Below, piece after piece: positions 34,694 to 48,151 of a stretch of DNA of 64,000 nucleotides. A program made the position numbers and the translations under genes. This DNA is from Utricularia gibba (Eukaryota; Streptophyta; Magnoliopsida; Lamiales; Lentibulariaceae). The stretch's first letter is position 1; each line of letters begins with the position of its first letter. The stretch is taken from NCBI GenBank assembly GCA_002189035.1, contig CM007989.1, forward strand, positions 992,001 through 1,056,000. Direction: 5' to 3'. The notes beneath the pieces were generated by a model. The model was not told the origin of the DNA and made no database searches. It saw only the letters and a list, made by a program, of their open reading frames with translations.

Positions 34694-35430
34694 TTACTTC
34701 ACATAGTAGGGAAGATCGAGGACATAGAGAAGGAAGTAAGCCCAGATGACACCAGATACACCGCCGAAGAAGAACCCTCCGGTGAACTTGGCCCATCCAT
34801 CAGCTGTCTGCAGCTGATCCGGCTCCTTTGTCCGCCCCGTCAGTGTCAGAGTCGGCGCCGTCGACGGCTCCCCTTCTTTGAATGAGGAAATCCCATAAAT
34901 TGTCAACACGATGCTCAGGATGACGACCAGCCCTCCAGCAGCCAATGACCCTGCTGCGCCGGCATATGGTGTATCACGAAGAGGCCCTGTCTTCACGAAC
35001 GGACCAACGAGGAGATACCCGTGTGCCAGGCCGACTTCAACTCCCCGGAGAAGAGGATTCACTGCTGTTCTGTAGGCCGGAAGGTTGGACAGAAACCATG
35101 CTATCAGAGGGCTGGATGTCACCGGAGTTTCCAAGCTTCCAATGAAGGGATCCCCGTTGATCGGCTGAATCACTTGGTATGTGGGCTGTGGAAAAGTTTA
35201 TCAGACATGGAGAGATCAGGGCATTTAACCCACAAATCAAAGGAAAAATTTAGCAGATGACTAACCTTTTCCGATTGGATAGCCTTGATGGTGAAGGAGG
35301 CTCTGCGAGATGGGAAGATTCTGAATGGGGAGCCTGAGATTCCCTTCGGCGAAGCAAGTGTTCTTGTGAGTGATGAAGCGACGAAGCTGCTCTTCAATTG
35401 GCTGGCCATTGTGGAAGCAGAGGTCGCCAT
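34694..35430 (-). CDS. PSAL: Photosystem I reaction centre subunit XI (PsaL)
   Basis: Nuclear-encoded thylakoid subunit of photosystem I that helps dock LHCII during state transitions. Two exons, 35266-35430 and 34694-35185, encode 218 residues. Exon 1 is essentially the plastid transit peptide ([16 protein letters not shown] to TIKAIQSEK). The mature part starts at about [22 protein letters not shown]. It contains the conserved [26 protein letters not shown] chlorophyll-binding segment and two further membrane helices ([18 protein letters not shown] and [19 protein letters not shown]). The protein ends DLPYYVK, as in other plants. Two GATAAG I-box motifs sit about 160 bases upstream. Confidence 0.97.
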
Positions 35431-35588
35431 CTTCTTCTCTGGGAACTTGCCTCAAATCCAAGTATAAAATCTGAAACTCGCAAGGAAACTCAACTCCCCT
35501 ATTCACGATGACAAAAGCATCTTGTGTGGTCGGAGGGTGCTTCGTTGTCTGAATACGAGATTCTCATTGGCTGTTTGCTCAGCCATTC

Positions 35589-35602
35589 CTTATCTTCTTA
35601 TC
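35589..35602 (-). promoter_or_regulatory. Paired I-box motifs upstream of PsaL
   Basis: Two GATAAG motifs on the minus strand (plus-strand CTTATC at 35589-35594 and 35597-35602), two bases apart. I-boxes are typical of light-regulated photosynthesis gene promoters. The functional role here is inferred. Confidence 0.6.
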
Positions 35603-35892
35603 CGCCACGGCGGGACCACCATTTCCGATCGAGCAGTTAAACTTTCCAACACTGCTGGAAACTGCTTCCGGCGAGGTAAAAACTCCGTTGAACATTCAAA
35701 AGGATTTTGTCAATTTCAGTCCAAATGGGTTGACATACAAATAGCCTCACAAGGTTAGGTGTTCTGTAATCCAATTATTCTCAACAGAAGCAACAGGTGG
35801 AGAGGGCGCATCGACCTTGGCATGATAGGCCGGAAATGGAAAAAAAAAACAGGTAGCACCCATGGAATGGGATCGCCTGCAGATGCTCCTCA

Positions 35893-38800
35893 CTAGCTGA
35901 TAGGGTCCTGCTGCAGAGCTTTCTGCACCAGCCCAGCTTGTTCTTTGACATGAACTGTGAAAAAGCCGGTGGCAGTGGCTGCAGATGGGCCACGGCCGAC
36001 GTATTTGATGTCGTCGACAAAGCCTCTCCCCACTGCCTTCATTGCAGTGCCAAGACGGGGTGCAATGTAGCTGTATGCGCCCATGTTCATGGGTTCCTCT
36101 TGGCACCAAACGACCTCTCCATCTGAAGCATTCACAACACAAGTTGAAATCAGGGGCAAGAGATCGATTTTGTAAGATTTGAGGCATAGGAATCAGGATG
36201 ATACGGACTTGGATATCGCTTCAATTCACGTTGGATGAGATCGTAGGGGAAGGGACAGAGCTGCTCGACCCTGCATATTGCAATGTCCTTCGCATCAACC
36301 TTTTTCCTCTCCTCATCGAGTTCATAGTAAACCTGCAACGAAATGTAAGATCGAATGTGCTTGAAAATGGATGTTCAGGTAAAGATTTAGCATTTCTGAC
36401 CTTCCCAGAGCACAAAATGAGACGTCTAACACCTTCTTCACGGTCTGAAGGGAAATTTTGGTCCTTTATGAGACGTTTGAATCTTGTTCCTTGTTTGTCA
36501 AAACCAGGATGGCCCTGAACGTCATCAAACTCCGATAGATTGGATTTGCAATCCTTGTGCCTTAGAAGGTTCTTTGGTGCCATGACGATCAGTGGTTTAC
36601 GAAACTCCCTATGAATCTGACCAACACACAACAAAAATTGATGAAACTGAAAATGAGCATTCTCAAAATTTTATAGCTTGAACAAGATAAACAACTTACT
36701 TGGCGCCTGAGAACATGGAAGTAATTGGCTGGAGTCGTTACATTCACCACCTGCCAGTTGCATTCCTGAATCTGTTTTCTAAGTGTAGGATCCATTTCAG
36801 GAATGACATGGGGATTATCATCACTCATCTGCATTCAACATGGAAAATCTCAAAATTATGGAAGGAAAATCAACCCAAAGATCAGAACGAGAGAAGGGTG
36901 GGCACTGACTTGAAGGAATCGTTCCAAACGAGCACTTGAGTGTTCAGGTCCTTGACCATCATACCCATGAGGTAATAGGACGACCAGACCTGTTTGACGT
37001 AACCATTTGGCTTCACCACTACTCAGGAATTGATCAAACATCACCTGAGCGGTATTTGCAAAATCACCGAATTGTGCTTCCCAAACTATCAGAGAGTTGG
37101 GATTTTCCATGGAATAGCCCATCTCAAAACCCAACACAGCAAATTCTGAAAGAGAGCTGAAACGCAGCAAAATAATTATAAGTTAATGGCAGAGCATTTT
37201 GTAGAAGCAGCAGATGAAAACAAATAGCAGCATCTTGTAACAGAACAAATGAGAAAGGAGCTGTTGACTGAAACATTAAATAAGTGCCACCTTGATAGTC
37301 TATAAAAATAAATCTTAGTACCTGTTGCTCACAGTAAACATCTCTTCATTTTGATTAATCATAACATGATCAAGAGGGCAATACTGTTGACCAGTTTCCT
37401 GATCATGAACAACTGAATGCCTGTGGCTGAAAGTGCCGCGTTCAACATCCTGCCCACTCAATCTGACATGATTACCCTCTACTAGAAGAGTTGCAAAAGC
37501 CAGAGCTTCTCCCACTGCCCAATCAATCCCATCACCACTCTCAATCATCTTAGCACGGTCTTCAAAAATCCTCTTCACAGCTCTGTGAGCTTTGAAGTTT
37601 TCAGGAAGAGTTGTGATAGCCTTCCCAACATTCTTCAAAATCTCAGGTTTGACTCTGCAAAATGTGAGGTGCTTTACAGCATCCATAAAGCGACGGACTG
37701 TAAATCAGACATGAAAGAAAAAAAAAGGTGATTACCCAGTGTGGCGGATTCGTGAAAGCTGCTCAGGAGATTTGAAACCAGTCCAATATGCCGAGAGCCA
37801 ATCTCTTCTTGACGTAACATAGTCCTTGCTTGCTAAAAATTCTTCATTGAGAATCGTCATGACTTTGTTATTCAAATGATCAATGTCTTCTGTGGTAACC
37901 TGACCAGATTCTAAAAGTTTGTCCTGGTAAAGGGCAAGTGCGGAGGGATGGTTCTTTATAATCTGCAGAAGTCAATCAATTCAAGCTTTACATGCGTGAC
38001 CGTCAAGGATGGGCAATAAAACAACCAATCCAGGAGTTTCTCGTACATGGTAGCTTATATTATTCTAGGAATAAAAAAAAAAGTAAACAAGCATAGAGAG
38101 AACATAGACCTGATACATCTTGGGCTGGGTAAATGACGGCTCATCAATTTCATTGTGACCAAAACGCCGGTAGCACACAATGTCGACCACAACATCTGTA
38201 TGGAATGTCTGACGCCACTCAGCTGCAAGTTCACAGGCATGGACAACTGCTTCTACATCATCACCATTGACATGGAATATAGGGGTACTTAAAGCTTTAG
38301 CAACATCAGTACAATATTCTGAAGATCTTCCTGATCTAGGATCAGTAGTAAAAGCCACTTGATTGTTCACAACAATGTGAATGGTACCGCCAGTAGTATA
38401 GTTTGGAAGAGCACTAAGATGCAACGTCTCATATACAACACCCTGTCCAGCAAAGCTACCATCACCATGAATAAGAACACTCATGTTTTTCGTTCTATCG
38501 ATATCATTGGAATAATACTGTTTGGCCCTGGTTTTCCCAACAACAACAGGATCAACAGCTTCTAAGTGACTAGGGTTTGCAACCAATGACAAGTGAATTC
38601 TCTTACCTCCCCTGGTTGGTCTATCATACGAGGTCCCTAAATGGTATTTAACATCTCCAGTTCCAGTGTAAAGACCAACCTCATCAACGGGTTTTGTACC
38701 ACCACTGAACTCACTAAATATCTGTCGAAGAGGTTTACGTACAACATTACCCAGAACGTTAAGCCTTCCCCTGTGAGACATGCCAATAACTATGGTCTCC

Positions 38801-39656
38801 ACACCAAGGTCCGCGGATCTGTCAAACATCTCCTTCATGCCAGGTATCAAAGTTTCACAACCTTCAAGCCCAAACCTCTTGGCTGCAGTCCATTTGGCTG
38901 CTAAGAAGTTCTCAAACTGTGTACTCCAAATAAGACGGTCAAGGATCACCTCACGGCGCTGCCTATTGTACCCAGTAGGCGTTGGAGTCTCAATTTTATC
39001 CCTCAGCCAGTTACACTTCTCACGATCGGCTATATGCATGTACTCATAACCAATACTTCCACAGTAAGCCTGTTCTAGCCTCTTCAATATTGCCCTCAAG
39101 GTTTGCACAGGACGATTCTCAGATAAAAAGCCAGCCATTCTCCAAACACCAATGAAGAACTCTCTATCAAGATCAGCTTCTGTAAAACCATAAAGAGCAG
39201 GATCTAAATCATCAGGAATTGGCCTCGTTTCCAAGCTTAATGGATCCAGGTTGGCTTTCAAGTGACCATAAACCTGATAAGCCCTGACAAGCAACAGCAG
39301 CCGCATACTCTCTTGGATAGTTTGTCCAGATATCCCAGGGGATGTAGATGCCTGACCAACAAAGTTTCTAAAAAAATTATCCCACGACTCATCAACGCTA
39401 TCTGGATCCTCTTCCCATGCTCTCTGCAGCTCCTCAAGATAAACACTGCTAGTTCCATCTAAGAAACTATCTGTCAATCTTGAAAGGGGACAGGACGAGG
39501 AGCGGGGGCAGCTTGTGCCCTGGACAGAGATGAAGCATGGAAGCACCTGCCTGCAGCAAGGAACCCTCTAGGCCTCGTCACATATGAACTACTCCTTGCT
39601 AGACTCCTCCTAACAGCAAGCTTTGCAACACTAGATCCAGCTCTGAACCAAGCCAT
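35893..39656 (-). CDS. OGDH: 2-oxoglutarate dehydrogenase E1, mitochondrial, with a frame break in exon 1
   Basis: Thiamine-diphosphate-dependent E1 of the mitochondrial 2-oxoglutarate dehydrogenase complex (citric acid cycle). Exons: 38110-39656, 37736-37962, 37322-37654, 36910-37156, 36700-36828, 36401-36616, 36209-36332 and 35893-36122. The expected product is about 1,017 residues, the family length. It starts [17 protein letters not shown], a mitochondrial presequence. Visible motifs are [18 protein letters not shown] (N-terminal E1 segment), [31 protein letters not shown] with the following NNQ (thiamine diphosphate binding), [13 protein letters not shown] and [15 protein letters not shown]. 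Oddity: the presequence and body are in different frames; one C appears to be missing from the four-C run (minus strand, 39486-39489). Read literally, translation ends at 39474. Every other junction keeps frame. A 5' UTR intron is likely at 39773-39961. Confidence 0.93.
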
Positions 39657-40367
39657 CCCTACCCACCAATCACAAGAACTCGACGTAAAATAATTCAGTA
39701 CTGGCTCCTTCACCAGCCAGATTCAACAACCGTAATCTCTCATCCCCCTCGATCTGCCCAACCTAGACACAAAAATAACAAACACAGACAAATAATCAGA
39801 AGAAACGCCCAAAAAAGGAATCGAATAGTACATCACATTTAGCAACAAAAAAACCCCTAAATTCACACCAAGAAAACGCAACAGAAGACCCTATAGCAGA
39901 ATCCACACACCAAAACCCACTAATTATCAAACAAAAAACATCAGAACGCGAGTCTCCGTACCTTGGAAAAACGCCGGAGATGATGAATAAGAGGAACCTT
40001 TCTCCTTTTTGACCGGAACGCCGTTTAGCTTCTAGACCAAAAACTTTTAGTACAGCGTTACCCTTATACAGATTTGCTAATTAAGGAATTTTTTTTGTAA
40101 ACATTTCTTACTAAATGATACAAAAAAAATATGGAATATTCTTAAAAAAAAAAAGAAGCTTCTTCAGTTCTTCTTAATGGTTTTTACGTGGGAATAATGT
40201 TATATTATACGGAAATTCAAATAAAATTTAGAAAGAAATAATTTTTAAATGAGGAAATTAACAATTAATTTAGAAATTATTTTCATATTCTTATATTTGC
40301 CGTTAGATAAAAATACAAAATAAAATACAAACTTATGAATCAGGCTGGCGCAACGTCGGATTAGCTG
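39657..40367. other. OGDH 5' leader and upstream region
   Basis: The OGDH leader appears split by an intron (GT donor on the minus strand at 39961, AG acceptor at 39773). Beyond about 40030 is AT-rich spacer reaching the 3' end of the leftward formin gene. Confidence 0.55.
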
Positions 40368-43101
40368 CTACTGCGGAGATCTACTCACCGTCCGGTCGTT
40401 GATCGACCCGACTTCCTCGCAAACCCGATCCAAAATCGTGAGGAAGTCTCTAACAACCATGAAGATTCTCAGAGGATGAGCCTCCTCCTTCGCTGAGTCG
40501 CCATGGAAATATTCGGTTATCTCCTTCACCATGGACATTGCAAGCGTTTCCTGTGCTTGAATCTTTGAAATTTCTTCTTCTGCCCTCGCTGTGAAGCTCT
40601 GTGTCGACTGAATGAACCTGTGGCTTGCAGTTCTTTCAAGTGATCCGAACTCCCTCAATGTTTTGAGTCCCTGGGAGAGCTTTGAAACCTCGCGACTCAA
40701 GGCGTCTGCATCCATCACAGCTGCTTTTCTGACGCTTGAGAGCTCTAGGCTCAGAGTGGACACGACTTGGAGTCCTAGTTTTTGACATTTGGCTGGGGTG
40801 GCTGCGCCGGCGCCTTCACTTCGTATGATCTCTTGGACAACGAAGTGCAGAAGGGTTGTCTTTCCGTCGGCTCCTTTGACATCGACAAGTTTGAGGAGAG
40901 TGTCGAGTTTGAAGGCTTGAGCGTCGCCCCTGTTTGTTCCCACATTCATTCGGTTTCCTGTCTTCAGCACAGCATCAAGGAGCTTGAGGAACATCCTGCT
41001 ACTCCTCAGTGCTTCACAAGCTGCCTGTGAGCAAGAACAAAAGCTTGTAATGGATCAGATAATGAGGACCAAATGCTGCTATTTCAATTGATCTGGAACT
41101 GAGTAGGGGTACCTCCAGAGCCGCAAATGATTTCTTGAGGTACTCAACCTCAGAGTCGAAGTTCGATATGTAGAGAAGAATCTCTATTCTCTTGAACGCA
41201 AATGGAATGCTAACAACTGCCTTGAGGAATGTCTCAGCAGCTCCAAGTTTCGACAGGGAATCGTCGCCGTATTCTTTTAGCTTTTGTTCCTCTTCGTTTG
41301 TGGGAGCCATTTTCAGTAAACTCTCGAGAAGGTCAGCTCCGAGAACCTCTGTGTTTCCTGTGTTGAAAGGATGGAAGTTTTTTACTAAAACCCATGTCCG
41401 GAAAACTAAAGAACAAAGAAAGAATCGTGATAAAACCTTCGAGGAGGCCTTCACAAACTTCATCTACAGTAACATGAAGAGCCTTTAGCAGAATAGCTAT
41501 ATTCTGTGACTTTTTGGGATCCAGTACTCTGTCAGCATTACTATCTCTGTTTGGTGAAGGAAGAACTTGCCATCTTGTCGCTTCTTTTGGCCTCTGTTTC
41601 GGTGTGCTGACAACGAACAGAGTCTGCATCATCTCCTCATCCAATCTGTGAAAACAGAGAATCATGTAACTATTTGGAGACACAAAAATGGGAGCAAAAG
41701 ATGAGAACTTTACTTGAATGAACTGCTTTTGAGTTGATCCCACACTGTTTTTCTATCAGAACTCGCTAGAACTTTGTCCCAATGTAATTGCTTAAGTTTT
41801 GGTTTTGGGTGGCTTTCTTCGTCTTCTTCTGCCTCTTCCTCTGAATTGTGAATTGGTTGTTGAAGCGCAGGCTCTGATGAAGAAATGGGTTGTTGGAATT
41901 GAATGAATGGTTTAAGGGGAGGTGTAATCTCAGGTGGGTTTAGGCATTTCGAAGGAGAGTTGTTTGGAGGGGGTGGTGGTGGCGGCGGCGGCGGAGCTGG
42001 TGGAGGTAACCGCGACGGCATGGGAATAGGAATCCTGGGAGAACATTCTTCCGGAGACCATGGTTCTGTAAAGCTGCAAATTCTCTGGTCTGCTACACTG
42101 ACGAATTTTTCGGATGGGAGAGAATCTGGTGGCAAAAGGGATTCAGATACTTCGACACTTTCTTTTGCCGCCGTGGCGCTCTCTCCCGGGGTGGATGCTT
42201 CGATGCTCTGTTCTGGGAAATTTGAAACCCATGGAGAAGATTCATGGCTTCTTCTCGAAGAACTCGGTGACGATAGCGACTGCGATTCGTGAAAATCGCC
42301 ACTCACGGTGGCCGGCGTTTGCTCTTGTCCCCTGCTGTCGAGGGCGAAATCCTCGACCGGAGATGATCCAGCGCAGTTTCCGCCATTCTCAGAGCTTTTA
42401 GGAGAGAAGAAAAAATCTTTACTACCACTCTCTATTCTCGACACCGCATCAGCAACATTCTGCCAGAAATCCTGCTGGGCTTTCAGCGGCGGCAACGGCC
42501 GGAGCTCCGGCGACCCCGTCGTATGATACTCGACCGCTGGAGAATAATTGCTGGGCCCCGGGCTACACCTCACCGCGCAAGAATTCGCCAACGTTCCTAA
42601 ATACAAAATCTCAGCGCTCGTCGGAGATGGGCTCCGAAGCTTTGGGAAGTAATGGCTCTGAGGCGTATTCTCTACAGAAGCGGTGCAATTGTCATTCGAT
42701 CTCGGGCTTTTGGATTGAGACAACGATACCTCTGCACGGTTCCCGGCGGGTCTACGTAGATGAATAAAGACGGCGAGAGAGACGACGATGAGAGCTGCAA
42801 TGACGGCGGCGATGGCCGCCGATATAAGCTTCGGAGACGCCGAGTCTTCACCCGATTGACTGGATACAGAGGAGACATTGGAGGCGAATGAAGATGGAGC
42901 AAAGGGTGGCGCAGGTGCCTGGTTCGTCGGAAAGAAGGGGTAGTTGCGGGTCTCCGAAGACGGGTACTTGGTCGGCGATGGGTACGGCGGCGCTGGCGAA
43001 TCATCTGGTATAAAGGGTTGATGAAGAACACGGCGGTGGGCCACTCCCACGGAGGTGCTGGAGAAGAAGAGAAGGAGATAAAGGTGAACAAGGGGCGGCA
43101 T
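40368..43101 (-). CDS. Class I formin-like protein
   Basis: Membrane-anchored actin nucleator that links the plasma membrane and cell wall to actin assembly. Exons 41714-43101, 41437-41645, 41113-41357 and 40368-41024 encode 832 residues. A signal peptide (1-22) is followed by a Pro/Ser-rich extracellular part and one membrane helix (about 92-115, [20 protein letters not shown]). Then come a long Ser-rich cytoplasmic linker and a polyproline FH1 region with a run of ten or more Pro. The FH2 domain starts at about residue 440 ([20 protein letters not shown]) and contains LLLKAL-type helices, the [23 protein letters not shown] segment and the conserved [27 protein letters not shown] core. The protein ends shortly after FH2. 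The start is the ATG at 43101. Assignment to an individual Arabidopsis FH gene is not attempted. Confidence 0.92.
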
Positions 43102-45954
43102 CACGTGGAGAGGTTCCCCGTGGTCAGTAACCGCGGTGGCTCATCGGAATCGGAAGATAAACTTGTGAAAGAGTGTGTTTATTATGCATATATTTCATTT
43201 TATGTATCACATCATACGTATGTCACCAAATTAATTCACCATCTCTTCGTATTTCTGCAATAATTATATTATTATTTTTATTCAAATATTTTATTTTTTA
43301 CCACACATATATTTTTTTCAACAATTTCTTTATTCTCATAAAATAAATTTGAATAACATTCATTTTACATATTAATAGTTAAATTATCATATCAATTTAA
43401 AATTATCAATTTTTTATCTGTAATTATCAACATCTCATAAATTGTATGTTATTGAATAATTTTTAAGGTAAACATTTAATATACTTGAATCGATTTATAT
43501 TTATTTAATTTGAAATAAATAAATCATTATTACAATATACATATAAAAATGTGACCAATTTTGATGGGCGTATGAAATGGCAGCACGACAGATTCCTGAA
43601 GCGGAAAGATGTAATAAATTGAGCACCAATCCCAATCAAATCTTTCTCACATCTATTGCTTAACTTTATTCTTTTCCTTCATTAATTTATTCCTTTCTTT
43701 TTCGAATTTATTCCTCCCAAACTTTAAAATAAAAAATACATTTGGTAAATTTTTTACAATTTTTATTTTTTAAGTTGATCAACGAGGAATTGGGAATGTT
43801 GAATTTTTTCCAAAGCAAATATATTTACTAAAAAAATGTATGCAGTGTACGGATATTATTTGTAAGATACAATACTTTATATTAAAAAAAGGAAGAATTT
43901 GGTGGGAACGTGTAGGGGCCATGGTGATATTATTTGATCTCTTATGTAGAAAAATGTTCCTTTCGGAACAAATAGCATGTTGGGTTTCAACCATTTGTTC
44001 TCCCATCAACTTGCATCATTTGATTCTCTTATCTACTTATGCAGGCATAAAAACATTTAAAAAAAATGGAAAAAAACACCTTTGTTGTTTCTTGTAATGT
44101 AAAACAATTTCAGATGTATTAATTAGATCCATTAAATCTCGAATTTCAATATAATATATTGTATGGCAAGCAAAATGTTATGCAATGTAACAATTCATTC
44201 TTTTTTTCATAATATTATACGTTTGGAACACTTCATTTTTATAATTTTATATTCTTTTCTTTCGAAAAAAATGTGCCATTTAAGATTAAAGAAATTATCT
44301 CTATATAAACCGTACTTATGTCTTATACATAACCGATATGAGATTAGTTTAAGATCCCAACATCCTTCTTAATATCGGACACTTATTCTAGATTTTGTTT
44401 ACAATGTGACAATTAGAATGGAATATAGATTTTGGAATAATTTCTACTTTTAGAAAAACACCATTATATTTTATTAGATTTTGAAGGAAAAACACTTAAA
44501 ATATAACACTGAAAATAATTACATACGTCTCAGTCCCTCTCACTGTCAAAGTCTTCTTTTCCAAACCATTTACATAACTTTAAAGTTGAGGGAATTGAAT
44601 GGGGAGTGACCATGAAATAAAGCTAGGGCACATCCTTGTGCGTTGATGGGATTGGGGTTCGACCCGACCCGACCCGTGTCATGGAGGTTTTCAAGGATGT
44701 GTAGCGTATGATGATTGATTCATATTGTTATGGTTTAGAGTAGGCGTAGGGGTAGGTGTAGGCTACATCCCGCAGTAGGAACAATTGGCGTTGATGGGCA
44801 AATTGTGGGCAGGGCCACAAGTAGCTTTTGTCCAAGGGAAAGAGATGATGCAGAAGGAGACGCAGAAGGAGGAGGAGGAGGAGGAGGAGAGGTATTCATT
44901 TCTTGTACCCAGAGAGAGAGAGAGCTGGAGCTGGGCCTGGGCTCACATCAATTTCACTCCTCGCGCGCTGGCCCTCACTGCTATTACTGCCGACTCTCAC
45001 TGGCGAGTGGGGACTCCGGTCCGGACTCGCTAAAATACAACATTGATTAACTTCACCACCACCTCCCTCCCTTTTTTACCACTTTCCCATAAATAACAAT
45101 TTATCAGCAAAAGGGATGGTTTTAAAGGGGTAAAAGGCATGCCTTTTGTCATTTACGATAACATAAAAATCACTTTTTTTATTGGGGGGTGGTGTTCTTG
45201 TTTAGGGTCATCACATTCCCTGGTGTAAGAATGAGAAGTTACTGCATTCCAAAAACGTCAAATGCAGTACTGTTGAAAGTGCCTTTCTTTCTGGAGGAGT
45301 CACAGTCTAGTTTATATGGAGACCCATGTGTGTGTGTGTTCTCCTTTTTTCGTGTTGTAGTACTACCAAAGTTCATACAAGAATCTATGAACAGCACAGA
45401 GGAAAGCCGATTTGTACTATTAGGTTTAAGGAACACACCAATCAGGAATAATCAGAGAATCTTCGTGCACTGTTTTCCATGTGAATGGGGGCTCCAAAGG
45501 CACAAGGCCTTGTTTGGCCGATAAAACTCAAACTCCAACACATGGTTTACAGAAACAAGAATCTGAATCTGAATAAAATAAAAGGGCCACGTCAATTTGA
45601 AAATGATTGCATCAACTTGATCAAGGAGTTGTTCCTGTCCAATGTTATGTAGTAACAAGATACGCCTTGCTGTATATTCTGTTTTAAAAAAGCACCCATC
45701 TGCTCTCCACACAAAGACAAGCATTAGGAAAAGAGGACTTTGTTACATCAATTTCATTAGCAGGCATTCATTCTCCCCACGTCCTTGTACAATAAATCCT
45801 GGATGGCAAAGAACGATGATGCTGAAACTTGATTAGGTGCAATTAAAAAATAAGATGCTGACGAGCGGAAACGTGATACCTACACATGATGGTGTTAACT
45901 CGAAACTTGGTTGTCAACCCCAATATTTGATGAGAAAACAAGAACATCAGAATC
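43102..45954. other. Intergenic region between formin and MED19
   Basis: About 2.85 kb. 43250-44600 is strongly AT-rich. At 44860-44890 a (GGA)n tract occurs and at about 44912-44925 a short (GA)n tract. 45100-45950 probably includes the MED19 3' flank. Open frames are all short and match no family. No transposon or RNA gene was recognised. Confidence 0.5.
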
Positions 45955-47456
45955 CTATCGAAATCCTGGTACTCTTCCGATCTCCTCTGTTTTTGAGCTC
46001 TTGTGCTGCATCATAGAAAAACTTATGATAAGCATCAGGTCACTTCAGTACAAGATATTGCAGGAAACAAAAGACCTCAATTAAATGGTAGGGTCCTGTA
46101 CTTACCTTGCTCTTCTTGTGCTTATGGCTTTCAATACCGTCAGCATCTCCATCATGCTTCCTCTTCTGAAACCATGATAGTTGAATAAGGCAAATGCAGA
46201 GAAATGCGCGTTTGAGCTATGTTTTTAGAATTAGCATATATGAGGAATGCACGCAACATGTTAGATTCATTTAAGCACCTAGATAGGAAGCAAAAGTAGT
46301 TCTGAAGTTCAAAGAGCCCATAGTTGAAACATATGATGACAACAAATGGAAACAGTAAAGGTAGATGAATATCATAGAGATGAATAAGCGAATTTTGGCA
46401 CAGGAATATTTGCCTTGGAAGAATGTCTGGATGCACATTATGTACCTTGTCATGATGCCTCTTGGAATGACCGTTGCTGCCTTCATCTTTCTTCTTATCC
46501 TTATCCTCTTTGCTTCTATCCTTGTGCCGATGCTTGTGCTTCTTATGCTCCCTATCTTTGTGCTTATCTTTGTCCCTATGCTTCTTATGTTTCTTCTCTT
46601 TATCCTTAGATTCACTTTTGGATTTTCGTGATACCGTAGGAGCGCCCCTCTCAGACTGCAAAATACCAATAACCTAATAATTCCCACTGGTGTAGACTAT
46701 CGTAATTAAGGAAAGCTCAGAATTTCACATAGCAGCACAGCCAAAATTTGAATTGTTAACCACAGAACAAATAGAGGACATGAAACTCTTAAGCCCAAAT
46801 TTTACTCACAGGAGGAAGGTCAATGGGTCCAGTTTCCCTCAGATGAAAGGCGACCTTGAGAATGTCAAGGTCAAAAGGTTGTATACGTGGTTTAATGTCA
46901 CCACTCAAAGCGTTATCTTGAATAAGCTGGGACAATTGCATCCCCTCCCCTTTTCTGATTTCTATGTCCCCAACTACATTGTGAAGATAATGTGAATCGG
47001 ATATTGATGTCGGGAGTGATCTCTTGCAGAAGAAATCATGATGTGGTAACAACTTGTAATGACTGATAAGATCCACGGCACCTGTAAGCTCCCTGGGACC
47101 TAATTCCATGAAAAGAAACAGTGGAATCGATAAAAATGCAAGATTTTAACAAACACTCCGGATATCTCCAGAGATCTTAAAAGAAGGCACAAACGATCAG
47201 TAAGCACCATGAGGAGTCCATTTCACTTCCTTCCACGTCTACACACAACTTTCTTTCTACTAAATCAAGACAAATTAAACATTCACCTCACTCAATAATA
47301 TTCTGGTACTGGTTCTACTTACCTACTTTTGATTGGAAATTCTAACTCTCATCCATCTTTAAAATGATTTACAGGAATCAAACAGCATTCAGTAACCAAC
47401 GGCTCTCTGAAAAATCAATATTTACCTCTTCCAAACTTCTTATACTCCGGATCCAT
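45955..47456 (-). CDS. MED19: Mediator complex subunit 19
   Basis: Head-module subunit of Mediator, in the nucleus; in Arabidopsis MED19a also affects defence hormone balance. Five coding exons: 47426-47456 (31 nt, MDPEYKKFGR), 46810-47099, 46446-46655, 46106-46165 and 45955-46005, giving 213 residues. The conserved core is GPRELTGAVDLISHYKLLPHHDFFC, followed by YLHNVVGDIEIRKGEGMQLSQLI and the IQPFDLDILKVAFHLRETGPIDLPP helix. The C-terminal half is a disordered Lys/His/Asp/Arg-rich tail with repeated KHKHRHKD-like units, continuing to SHKHKKSKHKSSK. The small first exon was found by searching for a donor that delivers the conserved FGRGPREL junction. The gene is head to head with the RNase T2 gene. 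Confidence 0.9.
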
Positions 47457-48151
47457 CAATCACTTTCTGACACAAAATCAGTTCATTTCTCGCAGTTATT
47501 CCACTGCAGAAAGAGCATGCGAATTCATTATCATGGAAAAACCAGACTGCTCCAAACTGAAATATCTAAACCCTAATTGAAAATTCGCATCCAAGGGAGA
47601 AAACCCAAAATCCAGAATGATTGAATCCGAAAACTTCAAGTACCACAGCTGCAAACCACACGCTTATCCCTTACTTACTCCACCCACGATAAAAGTAAAT
47701 CAAAAGGAATGACGCACTACATCAACAACTACCCGCGAAGCAACAAATTCACAGCAAAAATCCACCAAGCTCCAGTTCGCCGCACAAAAGCACAAGAGTA
47801 TTCAAGAATCACGTTGCTTGTCGCCGCGTGGAGCGCGAAGATGCAAGCAAAAGATTTCAACTTTGGAGGAACCCGAAGAAACCAGAAGCCTTTTGCGAAA
47901 TTAGGAATGATGTAATGTAGCTGAAATATATATATTTATATTTATATTATTATTTCGTTTAAATTCCAAATACTCGCAAGAGAAGAAAAGTTTCCGTATA
48001 ATTCTCTAAATACAATTTGATTAAAACTGCGACGTTATTCCTAGAATATTCGTTGCGATGGCGTCACTCAACGGCCAATTGTTGCCCTATAAAGACCCTT
48101 CGGTTTTTCCTTCATCACTATTCAGCAGCGGTCCGGCGCACGGCGGAGCCA
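47457..48151. promoter_or_regulatory. Divergent promoter region of MED19 and RNase T2
   Basis: A 695-bp gap between two divergent start codons. On the right a TATA box (TATAAAG, about 48090-48096) would place the RNase transcription start near 48120. That leaves the ATGs at 48017 and 48058 outside the mRNA. The left part (to about 47900) is likely MED19 leader and promoter. Confidence 0.5.

Noticed and set aside
34442-34885. 147-codon plus-strand frame near PsaL
   Set aside because: It overlaps PsaL exon 2 in antisense and has no homology.
41903-42292. Gly-rich plus-strand frame in the formin region
   Set aside because: It is the antisense of the polyproline FH1 segment.
44640-44680. GGGGTTCGACCCGACCCGACC resembling a tRNA T-arm
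   Set aside because: It is a short GACCC repeat without the rest of a tRNA cloverleaf.
44785-45050. Two overlapping 80-codon frames around the (GGA)n tract
   Set aside because: Low-complexity repeat-driven frames with no homology.
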